Shown: positions 43,444 through 50,913 of the stretch, one piece after another
Position numbering within the stretch: position 1 is the first letter of the stretch
How the letters are laid out: each line of letters opens with the position of its first letter
Assembly: GCF_011044495.1 (NCBI RefSeq)
Contig: NZ_CP049143.1
Span: 2,914,001 to 2,978,000, forward strand
Origin: Roseimicrobium sp. ORNL1
Lineage (GTDB): Bacteria; Verrucomicrobiota; Verrucomicrobiia; Verrucomicrobiales; Verrucomicrobiaceae
Length of the DNA stretch: 64,000 nucleotides
Direction of reading: 5' to 3'
The notes under the pieces: model-generated
Database searches by the model: none
Seen by the model: only the letters and a program-made list of their open reading frames with translations
What the model was told of the DNA's origin: nothing
Translations under genes and position numbers: made by a program

Positions 43444-43611
43444 CAAAGGAGCGTGGACACTCTTGTCCGCCGTTCTGTTGCGTAGCGACTTCCCTCATGT
43501 GGAGGCTGCGAGGGACGCCTCTGGAGCAGCTGGTGGAATGTGGCCTTGCCTGCCAGATGAAAGAGATTGGCGTGTCAGGGATGGCGGACAAGAGTGTCCA
43601 CGCTCCTTTGA
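43444..43611. repeat. 168-bp element with perfect 28-bp inverted ends
   Basis: The ends are exact complements over 28 bp: left CAAAGGAGCGTGGACACTCT + TGTCCGCC (43444-43471), right GGCGGACA + AGAGTGTCCACGCTCCTTTG (43584-43611). Each arm can itself fold (GGACA-CTCT-TGTCC). The centre (112 bp) has no reading frame. No flanking target-site duplication was recognised, and no transposase is near. It looks like a MITE-like or REP-type unit. Confidence 0.85.
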
Positions 43612-43697
43612 ACTGCCCGGTGCTTCACCTTGGGATTGAATGGCGCGCCTCTCACAGGTCTGGCATCAAGACGTGTTTTTAGCTCTTCACGGTATTG

Positions 43698-43742
43698 CCA
43701 CTCACTACTTACTGAACACTGATGACTGGCTACTGCGCACTC
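43698..43742. repeat. Dispersed ACTGAACACTG-type repeat
   Basis: Reads ccactcactacttactgaac then actgatgactggctactg; resembles 60519-60569 and the reverse of 3324-3367. Here it lies just past the stop codon of the 927-residue protein gene rather than before a start. Confidence 0.5.
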
Positions 43743-43750
43743 TCCACCCC

Positions 43751-46534
43751 TCACTCATACTCCTTCTCCAGCGAATCCAGATAGCGCGAGAGAACATCGG
43801 GGCGCTGGGAGCGCTCGCGTTCCAGGCGGTCGCGGAGCTTCAGGTAGTCGTCGAAGAGGTTGCTGTAGTTCTGCGTTTCAGAAGCCTCATACCAGTCGAG
43901 GAAGCTCTCCACGGCCTTCGCCTTGCCCTGGATCTGCATGCGGCGCTGGCGCAGGGTTTCCAGCTTCTCCGCCACACCGCGTTCCTTGCCATTCACCAGT
44001 TGCTGCACCACGGCGGCGTAGTCTTCCACGAGCGGCCTGTAGAGCGGATGCGCGCGCATGGTCAGCGCGTTGAGCATCGCGAGATTTCGATTGAGGATGT
44101 CCTCACGGTCGGAGCGTTTCCAGATGCGGCGATAGTCTTCCAGAGCAGCCAGCTCGGGCTTGCGCTTGGAGCTGGAACCGGAGTCCGAAGATGACGAGCG
44201 CGATGCGGTGCGGCCACTAGTGCTGGGCTGGGACGGCGGCTCGATTGCCTTCTCCGGCAGGTCGGTGGCAGCGCGTGCGGGTGTGGAGCGGGCCGGGGCG
44301 GAGGCTGATTTGTCTGCCTCAACTGGGGCAGGAGCACCGGGAGTGGGCGTGCCGGCAGTTGCCTCTTCTTCCTTCTTCTCTTTGTCCTCGCGCTTGAACC
44401 ACTTCAGGGGATTGAATCGCCCGGGCTTCTTTTCCGTCGCGGGTGTTGCTTCTTCTGCCGTAGTCGCGGGAGCGGGAGCGGGAGCGGGAGCTTCTGCGGG
44501 TTTTGCTGCGGGTGCAGGAGTGGGAGCAGGAGCGGCAGGCTTCGCAGGTGCTGGAGACTCTGGCAGGCCGGGAGGCTTTGCTCCTGCGCGGCGATTGTTA
44601 CGCGGAAGTGCAGGCACGGCGGCTTCTTCCGTTTTGGCTTTCTCTTCTTCCTTCGTCGCAGGCTTTTGATTTTCCTTCTCCTTGGGTGTGATCGCACTCT
44701 CTGCCACGGCAGCCATCGCGAAGAGCATGATGGTGTAGGTCACATCCTTCCCGCCGAAAATTTTCGGAAAACGGAAACCCTTGCGCTCCTTCGGCGCTTC
44801 CGGTGTGTCCGTGCCTGTGCCTTCGGCTGGCGGCTTCGCACCGTCAGCAGGTTTTTCCGCGGCCTTGTCTTTCTCCTTCTCCTTGCCCGGCTGGGTTGCG
44901 GGTGCAGCAGGAGCGGAGTTACTACCAGCAGGTGTGGCCGGCTTGGATTCAGCAGGCTTTGCGGTCGGCTTGGGTGCGGGGCGACGGGGCTTCGGCTTCT
45001 CTTTCTCTGCGGCAGCTTCTTCCTTGGGTTTGGTGTCGCCAGCGGACTTCGCAGCTTCTTTGTCCTTTTCCTTCTCCCTGGCAGTATCTGCGGGAGGAGC
45101 ATCGGGAGAAGGAGCAGGAGTTGCAGATGGGGGTGCCGCATCCGCAGCCGGTGAAGAGGCGGCAGGCATGGACGGAAGCGCATCCTGAGGCCCAGGTGCA
45201 TTCGCACCCGTAGTCGGCGCCAAAGAATCAGGCAGCGGAGGCAGGTCAGACATCGGCTTGCCGAGAGGCGCGGGGAAGTCCGAGGGGGCGGTGCCTTCCA
45301 CCGGCAGCGCCGAGGAGGCTGCATTGGAAATGGGCATCTGCGGAGCGTTGGACACCGCTGTGGCGACTTCCTGAGGCTTGGCCGCCTCCTGCTCCTTGGC
45401 TTTTGCCTTGTCCTTCGCTTTGTCGTCGCGCTTCAGCCAGCCGAGGATGCCCTTGCCCAGGCGGCCTGCCTTCACGTCTTCAGGCTCTTCACCGATGCGA
45501 TCCGTGAAGTGGAGCGTGAGTGCCTTGTCGAGCATCTCCTCTGTCTCCTTGATGGTCATGGCCTCGAAGGCCGACGGCGTGGCGAGCGAGGCCATCTGCA
45601 GCGTCCACCATTTTTCCAGGCTGTTCTTCGAAGCCCCCAGGGTGGGGAAGTGCTGCTGGAGCAGTTCGCGATCCGGCCGGTCATCCATGGCCAGCGCATC
45701 GAGAAACCGGGATACACGCAGCGGACCATCCGGCTGGTCGAGCAAAGTCAGCAGCAAGGCACACGAAGACACTTCATAGATGCCGCGGGATTGCGCTTCG
45801 AGATTCTTCGGATCTGCCGCGAGAATGCGGTCGATGCTGTAGACCTGGCCGCTCTTGAACACAGCGGCGAAGAGCACGCTGGGCCGGTTGCGGCTGCGGA
45901 ATTCCATGGCCTGCATCACACCGGTGAGCAGCCACTCGGGGAGGATGGGCTTTTCCCGTGCGGTGTTGATATCCTTGTGATTTCTCAGGATGCGCTCCGC
46001 CAGGAGAATGCGCACCAGTTCGCGGGTGTAGTCCTCTGTGCGGAAGTCATTGCGGAGCTGCACGGAGAGCTGCAGGTGGAAGCCGCCGTAGTCCATGAGG
46101 CTGATCCTGTACTTCACCGGCGGCTCAGCGGGATTGATATTCGGCGGAGTCTTCACTTCCACCACGACCGGGATGGCGTAGCGCCCCTCATCCTTCAGCA
46201 GGCGACCGAGCGTCGCTGCCGTCTCCTCGCTCATCAGACAGAAGGTGCTGCGCACGGAAAGGTCAGCACCGTGCACGACGAACTGCTTGCTTGAGCTCAC
46301 GGAGCTGCTGAGCGTGGGGCCCGGTTGGGCGTGAGTCGGCTGCTGTGCCCTGGGAGGAGCGGCGAGGTCTGCTGCAGGAATGGGCGCCGTGGCACCGGCT
46401 GGCAGGGGGGCAGGGACTGCAGTATCTTGCGCTTCGAGTGATACCGAAGCGAGGAGGCAGAGCCCAATCCACAGGGACAGGGGGACCAGAGGGAGATGCA
46501 GAAGCGGGGTGCTGATGAGGGTGCGCAGGCGCAT
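43751..46534 (-). CDS. Large secreted low-complexity protein, possible dead MA-clan peptidase fold
   Basis: A 927-residue protein with a signal peptide (about 1-36, ending SLEAQD). Residues about 75-375 are a folded domain: the LPEWLLTGVMQAMEFRSRN segment and surrounding helices resemble gluzincin-like (peptidase MA) domains, but the HExxH zinc motif is not seen where it would be expected (ILLAERILRNH instead). Residues about 385-800 are Ala/Pro/Lys/Glu-rich low complexity, then comes a helical C-terminal domain (about 805-927). It follows two small genes on the same strand. Function unknown. Confidence 0.55.
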   Translation of the reverse strand: MRLRTLISTPLLHLPLVPLSLWIGLCLLASVSLEAQDTAVPAPLPAGATAPIPAADLAAPPRAQQPTHAQPGPTLSSSVSSSKQFVVHGADLSVRSTFCLMSEETAATLGRLLKDEGRYAIPVVVEVKTPPNINPAEPPVKYRISLMDYGGFHLQLSVQLRNDFRTEDYTRELVRILLAERILRNHKDINTAREKPILPEWLLTGVMQAMEFRSRNRPSVLFAAVFKSGQVYSIDRILAADPKNLEAQSRGIYEVSSCALLLTLLDQPDGPLRVSRFLDALAMDDRPDRELLQQHFPTLGASKNSLEKWWTLQMASLATPSAFEAMTIKETEEMLDKALTLHFTDRIGEEPEDVKAGRLGKGILGWLKRDDKAKDKAKAKEQEAAKPQEVATAVSNAPQMPISNAASSALPVEGTAPSDFPAPLGKPMSDLPPLPDSLAPTTGANAPGPQDALPSMPAASSPAADAAPPSATPAPSPDAPPADTAREKEKDKEAAKSAGDTKPKEEAAAEKEKPKPRRPAPKPTAKPAESKPATPAGSNSAPAAPATQPGKEKEKDKAAEKPADGAKPPAEGTGTDTPEAPKERKGFRFPKIFGGKDVTYTIMLFAMAAVAESAITPKEKENQKPATKEEEKAKTEEAAVPALPRNNRRAGAKPPGLPESPAPAKPAAPAPTPAPAAKPAEAPAPAPAPATTAEEATPATEKKPGRFNPLKWFKREDKEKKEEEATAGTPTPGAPAPVEADKSASAPARSTPARAATDLPEKAIEPPSQPSTSGRTASRSSSSDSGSSSKRKPELAALEDYRRIWKRSDREDILNRNLAMLNALTMRAHPLYRPLVEDYAAVVQQLVNGKERGVAEKLETLRQRRMQIQGKAKAVESFLDWYEASETQNYSNLFDDYLKLRDRLERERSQRPDVLSRYLDSLEKEYE

Positions 46535-46640
46535 GGGCGGGCAGGCGGGCAGACAGGCAATCGGGAGACCGGCGGGTCAGAATATCAGGAAGTCAGGCAG
46601 ACAAGAAGACAGAAAGTCACTCAGACGGAAAGCGCGTAGA

Positions 46641-47234
46641 TCACGACTTCACCGTTTCCGAGCGCGGGTCGAGGATGACCTTGTCCTTCTCGAAGCGGAT
46701 CTGGTTCATCTGGAACACCGTGTGGATTTCGGTCGCCAGGCTCTCGGTGAGGCTCTGCAATCCCGGCACCAGCGCGCTCATCACGCCACGGGGCAGCGGC
46801 AGCCGGCCAAAGGCGCCACGCTGCACCTCCACCACGAAATTCCCGCCCTCGCGCTTCACCGTGAAATCCAGCGATGCCGTGGTGGAGTGCCTCTTCTCCG
46901 GCCCTCCCCAGGACAGGCAGACGCGGGCGACGCCCGGCTCGAAGTCGAGCGCTACCCGATCAAAAGGCTTCAGGGACTCCGTAAATGCCGATTGGTGGCC
47001 CTGGACGGTCGCTGCGAGGTAGCGATTCACATCCTCCTCGCTCAACTCCAGTGTGGCATTGCGACGCCACACGGCTTGCTCGATGCGGTCAATGATGGGC
47101 GGTGTGGCATTCTTCGCCGCAGGCTCCAACCCCCGCAGGTGGGACCAGTCCGCTGCGCGGTGACTTTGGACCACCGCAGCAGTGAAAAGACCGAGCCACG
47201 CGATGAGGAAGAGATTGTAGGCAAATCGAAACAC
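46641..47234 (-). CDS. Single-pass membrane protein, hypothetical
   Basis: A 197-residue protein with one N-terminal membrane helix (about 4-22) and a periplasmic region of about 170 residues with a beta-rich centre (ASLDFTVKREGGNFVVEVQR). No family is recognised. It lies 69 bp after the FmdB-type gene and 106 bp before the 927-residue protein gene, on the same strand, so the three may be co-transcribed. The 46535-46640 gap carries a degenerate run of GGCAGACAGG-like units. Confidence 0.6.
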   Translation of the reverse strand: MFRFAYNLFLIAWLGLFTAAVVQSHRAADWSHLRGLEPAAKNATPPIIDRIEQAVWRRNATLELSEEDVNRYLAATVQGHQSAFTESLKPFDRVALDFEPGVARVCLSWGGPEKRHSTTASLDFTVKREGGNFVVEVQRGAFGRLPLPRGVMSALVPGLQSLTESLATEIHTVFQMNQIRFEKDKVILDPRSETVKS

Positions 47235-47302
47235 GCGCGAGCCGGAGTGGTGGGAGGAAGGGGACGGCGCAGATGCCGTGGCGGTGGCAGGACCGGAGCC
47301 GA

Positions 47303-47677
47303 TCAGGCAACCTTGCTGGAGGTCCCGGACGAACTGGAACCACCGCTGCTGGAAGAGGAGGTCGAACTGGAGCCTGAGCCTGTGCTTGAGCTGGAAGACG
47401 AGGAACTCGATGAGGACGACGACGACGAGCCGCCGCTGTCTCCACCGCCCCCGCCGGCACTATCCTTCTTGGCGGCAGCCTTGTAGGATTCGCTGCGGTA
47501 GTCGGTGATGTAGAAGCCGCTGCCCTTGAAAATGATGCCAGCGCCCTTGCCGAGCTTGCGTTGCACCGGTCCGGCACAGCTCTCTTGGGGGCAATCCGTG
47601 AGCTTGGGGTCCTTCATCGACTGCACGGCCTCGAACTGGTGGCCGCAGGTGGTGCATTCGTACTCGTAGGTGGGCAT
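47303..47677 (-). CDS. FmdB-type zinc ribbon protein with poly-Ser tail
   Basis: A 124-residue protein. Residues 1-50 are an FmdB/CxxC zinc ribbon: MPTYEYECTTCGHQFEAVQS, then CPQESC. The IFKGSGFYITDYRS segment is common in this family. The last 55 residues are Gly- then Ser-rich low complexity (many TCC/TCG/TCT codons) and may vary in length. Start at the ATG at 47677; a longer frame has no family match. Function in bacteria is largely unknown. Confidence 0.85.
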   Translation of the reverse strand: MPTYEYECTTCGHQFEAVQSMKDPKLTDCPQESCAGPVQRKLGKGAGIIFKGSGFYITDYRSESYKAAAKKDSAGGGGGDSGGSSSSSSSSSSSSSSSTGSGSSSTSSSSSGGSSSSGTSSKVA

Positions 47678-47756
47678 GGGGGCAGGAGGGAGAAACAGGA
47701 TGTTTTGGACCAAAACGATGCCTCACCGGACGGCGGCTGGCAAGGGGGATGTTGGA

Positions 47757-47800
47757 ACGTAGCTCGCGAGTCCCTTCGCGAGGAGATTCCTCCTTCGTCT
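47757..47800. repeat. Dispersed ACGTAGCTCGCGAG repeat
   Basis: The segment ACGTAGCTCGCGAGTCCCTT runs on through CGCGAGGAGATTCCTCC. Related copies lie at 22791-22816 and 63841-63890, both within a few bases after a stop codon. The gap 47678-47968 has no gene that I can support. Confidence 0.65.
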
Positions 47801-47968
47801 GGCTTCTCTAACGCAAGGTGAGTTGAGCTTACCCCTTCACTCCCGTCACCTCCTGCGGTCGGCTCCGTTCCCCCCCCCATCTCGTTTCACGGAACAACCG
47901 TTGCCACTAAGCGGCGACAACCTGATTTGCGTCTGCCCTCAAATGTTTCTTTTGAAATTCCATACCAA

Positions 47969-48412
47969 TCAAACACGGATTTCCCAAAATCGATTAATTG
48001 ACCGGCTGTAGTGTTTGAAAATCTTCTCCTGAAAGCCGTCTGTTTGACCAAAGAGCATGGTTTGGGGAAGTTTGCTTTCCGTGATGTACACCATCGAGTC
48101 TCGGAATAACAGAAAGTCTTTGGCCCTGGCTGTACCACGCAACTTGAAGGTCAGCTTCCATCCATAGGACACAAATTCATCCGGTCCCGCCGGATTGAAC
48201 TTTTTCTCCACAGCTCGATCTTTTTTTATCTTCTCCGAAGACATTCCCAAGAGAAGTTGCGCCACTTCCATGGCTAACAAATTGGAGTGTGCACCCGTAT
48301 CCAGAAGTGCAGTTATCGGGCGCGAATCAGCTCCGTCCACGAGAAAGGAAACGTGCCCAATTGGCATCCTCCAAATATCGAAATTACCTCTAACGAAGTT
48401 ACTGGGGACCAT
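47969..48412 (-). CDS. Retropepsin-like aspartic protease
   Basis: A 147-residue protein with the single-domain clan AA aspartic-protease motif ALLDTGAHSNLL (DTGA at 38-41), preceded by strands VSFLVDGADSRPIT. Bacterial retropepsin-like proteins of this size usually dimerise to form the active site. A later hydrophobic-Gly turn (LLFGQTDGF) may be the flap-distal psi strand. It overlaps the upstream gene by 14 bp and is the last of three co-oriented genes in the low-GC island. Substrate unknown. Confidence 0.7.
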   Translation of the reverse strand: MVPSNFVRGNFDIWRMPIGHVSFLVDGADSRPITALLDTGAHSNLLAMEVAQLLLGMSSEKIKKDRAVEKKFNPAGPDEFVSYGWKLTFKLRGTARAKDFLLFRDSMVYITESKLPQTMLFGQTDGFQEKIFKHYSRSINRFWEIRV

Positions 48413-48920
48413 GAGAGACAAATGCCGTGATCGCATCATCGCCGCGATCATTATCCGCCAATTTGGCAAGCAACTCACCAAATGTTTCCGCTGACGCGAT
48501 TACACCTTCACCCTCCAAGAATCCTACGTGCATCCCTGAAAACTTAAGGGCTGCTTCTGAGGACATCCACTTTTCAAAGTCGCCCAGAGGGGGTGATTGC
48601 ACTTCCTTGTCCTGAAGTAACGCTAACACTTCCCCTTGAGTTCTAATTACTTCCTCTTGTCTTTTGGATACTTCCTCAAGGCGGCTGATTCTTAGCTCCA
48701 AGGCTGCCAATTGGAGCGCAGCCTTGACCTTCTGAACATACTCATACGCCTTGCTGACCGCTAGCTCAACGCCAGTGTCATAATTCCATTCCGAAACATC
48801 ATGTCCCGTGGCATTCCTCCCAGCACGGTGATTCAAAGAATAAGCTAGACGCTCCTCTTCCTCTGTAGAAGAAGCCTCCAACCGAAATATCTTACGTATA
48901 GATTGTTCTTGAGTAGGCAT
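48399..48920 (-). CDS. Coiled-coil protein with DUF5678-like C-terminus
   Basis: A 173-residue protein. Residues about 55-105 form a coiled coil (heptads in KVKAALQLAALELRISRLEEV and KRQEEVIRTQGEVL). Residues about 118-160 (FEKWMSSEAALKFSGMHVGF, then a GVIASAETFGELLAKL helix) resemble the DUF5678 pattern of a short beta hairpin and helix that is often encoded next to bacterial aspartic-protease genes. The start is 1 bp after the stop of the upstream gene, and its end overlaps the protease gene. Confidence 0.5.
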   Translation of the reverse strand: MPTQEQSIRKIFRLEASSTEEEERLAYSLNHRAGRNATGHDVSEWNYDTGVELAVSKAYEYVQKVKAALQLAALELRISRLEEVSKRQEEVIRTQGEVLALLQDKEVQSPPLGDFEKWMSSEAALKFSGMHVGFLEGEGVIASAETFGELLAKLADNDRGDDAITAFVSHGPQ

Positions 48921-48921
48921 C

Positions 48922-49569
48922 TTACTTGAAGACTTGTTTTAGTATCGGCCACGTCAACTCACAAGCTTTTTCCATGCATTGACCGTCCAACCGCAATGGA
49001 AAATTGCTTGAAATCGTAAATCTTGCGCTGTCTTTAATTAATTCGATCTCTAATCCGTTGCATGGAGGGGATTCGGATTCGACGGTCAGTTTCTCAGCGA
49101 CAACTTTAAAGCCGGGCAAAGGCGATGAATCTCTCATCGAAATTACAATGGGAGTCTGGTTTGTGTCCATCACCCACCCTCTGATATGCACATCACATAG
49201 TATTTCGGGCTCTTTAAGTTCCGCCAAAACCTTGAAAAATCCCCATGGCCATCCTCCGGCAAGTTCGCTTTTCTCTATAATTCCTTTAGGGGGAGTTGCT
49301 TCTGGCTTTCGTCTAAGTTGGAGTTTTAGATCAGAAATAGATTCTCCATGAAAGTGTCCGTGAAGGCTTCCATACAAACCAAGGGGATGAGGGCTGGAAG
49401 ACAACAAAGGTACTGTAAAAGACTCTTCCCCCTCACATCGATCACGGAAAGGCTCGATTAACTCCATAAATTTTGTGTGCGGGATGGGGACTTCCTGCAA
49501 ACATTTTATCTGTAGATTTACCCCCACGATCCCGTGGACTAGTTGAACCGTCTCTGTGAGGAAATTCAT
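48922..49569 (-). CDS. Hypothetical protein, first gene of the low-GC unit
   Basis: A 215-residue soluble protein of no recognised family. It has no signal peptide or membrane segment; the centre is rich in beta-forming residues (CDVHIRGWVMDTNQTPIVI). The ATG at 49569 follows a 236-bp AT-rich gap. The three minus-strand genes from here to 47969 are packed without gaps, so they probably act together. Confidence 0.6.
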   Translation of the reverse strand: MNFLTETVQLVHGIVGVNLQIKCLQEVPIPHTKFMELIEPFRDRCEGEESFTVPLLSSSPHPLGLYGSLHGHFHGESISDLKLQLRRKPEATPPKGIIEKSELAGGWPWGFFKVLAELKEPEILCDVHIRGWVMDTNQTPIVISMRDSSPLPGFKVVAEKLTVESESPPCNGLEIELIKDSARFTISSNFPLRLDGQCMEKACELTWPILKQVFK

Positions 49570-49805
49570 GAAGTCCGTGCAATTAACCCGTTAAAGGCGC
49601 CACTCACCAGCGAAATCGCGTTCACTCGTGCAAGCAGCTGTGCCACTTCGTTTAAGGAGCCGAGGTTGGTCTGAACTATTGCGTTGTCGTTTTCGTTGGC
49701 TCAGTTGTGCTGTTAAAGGAATTTCTCATTCGTGAGAAGGAGGTCATGGAGAAGGAATTGAACTAGAATGCGTATAGCTAGAGAGACCCGACACTCCAGC
49801 CCTAC

Positions 49806-50495
49806 TCACCCCATCACCCACGTCCCCACCTTGATTGCCTCCCGGGGCATCCACCGCTGCTGGGTCCAGCAGTAGCCTTGCAGCCCCTGGAGCTGCTTTT
49901 TGTAATCATACGCGCTCGACCCGCTGGTGGCGTAGCCGGGGTAGTACAGGGCGTACCCCTGTGCCTGCGCCCACAACATTTCCTGCAGGAGGGTGTAGAT
50001 GCCGAGGCTGCGCTTGGCATGCTCCGGGTCGAACATGCCGTACACGCTGGACACTGCTTTCTCTCCTAGGTCGAGGTAGCTGATGGCGGCCAGCTTGCCC
50101 GCGACCCATGCCTGGAACTCCATGCAACGACAGGGGACGGTGCCCGGCTCTGTGGAGAGGAAGGTGGTGAGCGCCTCGGGGACATTCTCAGTGAAGCGCT
50201 CCTTGTGCCGCTGGAACATGGCCTTCGCTTCGTCGGAAATCGTGGCAGGCACGACGCGCAGTTCCACGTCCTCATTCTTCCTCAGCACGCGCCGCTGGCT
50301 TTTGGTGAGGGTGAGGCCTGCAAGGCTCAAGCGCAGCGGCACGATGGTCTGCCAGCCGTCCGCCTGCGGACTCACGCTGTAGCGGAAGAACTCCGCGCCG
50401 AAATGCCTCCATCCCTCCGCCCAAAGGTCATCCATCGCCTGCGGCGGGGCATGCAGCGCTTGGAACGTATCCCAGATGAGGGGGGGCAGGCTCAT
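49806..50495 (-). CDS. GNAT-fold protein resembling the ATE/Bpt C-terminal domain
   Basis: A 229-residue protein. The C-terminal half follows the arginyl/leucyl-tRNA-protein transferase pattern: SSVYGMFDPEHAKRSLGIYT and LLQEMLWAQAQGYALYYPGY, then YDYKKQLQGL, as in Bpt/ATE1. The LTLTKSQRRVLRKNEDVEL segment is also similar. The N-terminal cysteine-rich ATE domain is missing, and the protein starts instead with an extended non-homologous region. So it may be a truncated or specialised aminoacyl transferase. The start at the ATG at 50495 is chosen; a longer frame exists. Confidence 0.65.
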   Translation of the reverse strand: MSLPPLIWDTFQALHAPPQAMDDLWAEGWRHFGAEFFRYSVSPQADGWQTIVPLRLSLAGLTLTKSQRRVLRKNEDVELRVVPATISDEAKAMFQRHKERFTENVPEALTTFLSTEPGTVPCRCMEFQAWVAGKLAAISYLDLGEKAVSSVYGMFDPEHAKRSLGIYTLLQEMLWAQAQGYALYYPGYATSGSSAYDYKKQLQGLQGYCWTQQRWMPREAIKVGTWVMG

Positions 50496-50582
50496 GGCGT
50501 CTTGCACGACTACGATAGCCAGAACGAATCGCGGTGGGAAGCGGACGCAATCGGCGTTCGCCCACCGCATGCGCGACACATC

Positions 50583-50876
50583 TCACTCGTAAAACTTTCC
50601 GGAATGCAAAATCTCTGCGAATGCACGCCATGATGCCTGTTCCGAAACCATCGGCTCGCCGGTGATGCCGGAATTGGCTGAGCTCCATGTCGACATCGCG
50701 CCAAGGAAAGCAGCAATGCTCCCATTCTCCCAACCGCCAGGGCTCAGATTCAACTTCCCGTCGGCGGTGATCTCGGGCTCTTCATCAGCCGCCGCCGCGT
50801 CCGCCGCGAGCGCCTGAACAAAATCCAAGAATGACTCTTTCGAGTCTACCCTCTCTGCCATCTCGTAAAAGCTCAT
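50583..50876 (-). CDS. DUF7660-like small protein
   Basis: A 97-residue acidic protein. The SKESFLDFVQALAAD opening, a central GGWENGSIAAFLGAMSTW and the late SWRAFAEILHSGKFYE ending fit the pattern of the DUF7660 family as I recall it. Such small proteins often travel with immunity or toxin genes, but none is adjacent. It lies upstream of the ATE-like gene on the same strand, 87 bp away. Confidence 0.6.
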   Translation of the reverse strand: MSFYEMAERVDSKESFLDFVQALAADAAAADEEPEITADGKLNLSPGGWENGSIAAFLGAMSTWSSANSGITGEPMVSEQASWRAFAEILHSGKFYE

Positions 50877-50913
50877 GTGGTGTGAAGCGTGCGAAGCAGG
50901 TTAACAACTCAAC

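Larger units (their letters stand above)
47890..49800. other. Lower-GC island
   Basis: By eye this stretch is about 45 percent GC, against about 60 percent on both sides, with AT-rich codons (AAA, TTT, GAA, ATT) that are uncommon elsewhere in the window. It holds three minus-strand genes of uncertain function. The flanks (47801-47889 and 49570-49805) have no gene. This suggests acquisition from another genome. No integrase, tRNA or target duplication is visible. Confidence 0.7.

Noticed and set aside
43227-43682. 151-codon frame across the MITE-like element
   Set aside because: It runs through both inverted arms and antisense to the VOC gene; composition is not protein-like.
46535-46640. Tandem repeat array of GGCAGACAGG units
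   Set aside because: The units are too degenerate and too few to call a defined tandem repeat.
49570-49805. Possible integron attC site at the edge of the low-GC island
   Set aside because: The text has AACGACAACGC- and GTTAAAGG-like words, but no pair fits the RYYYAAC / GTTRRRY core with proper spacing, and no integrase gene is seen.
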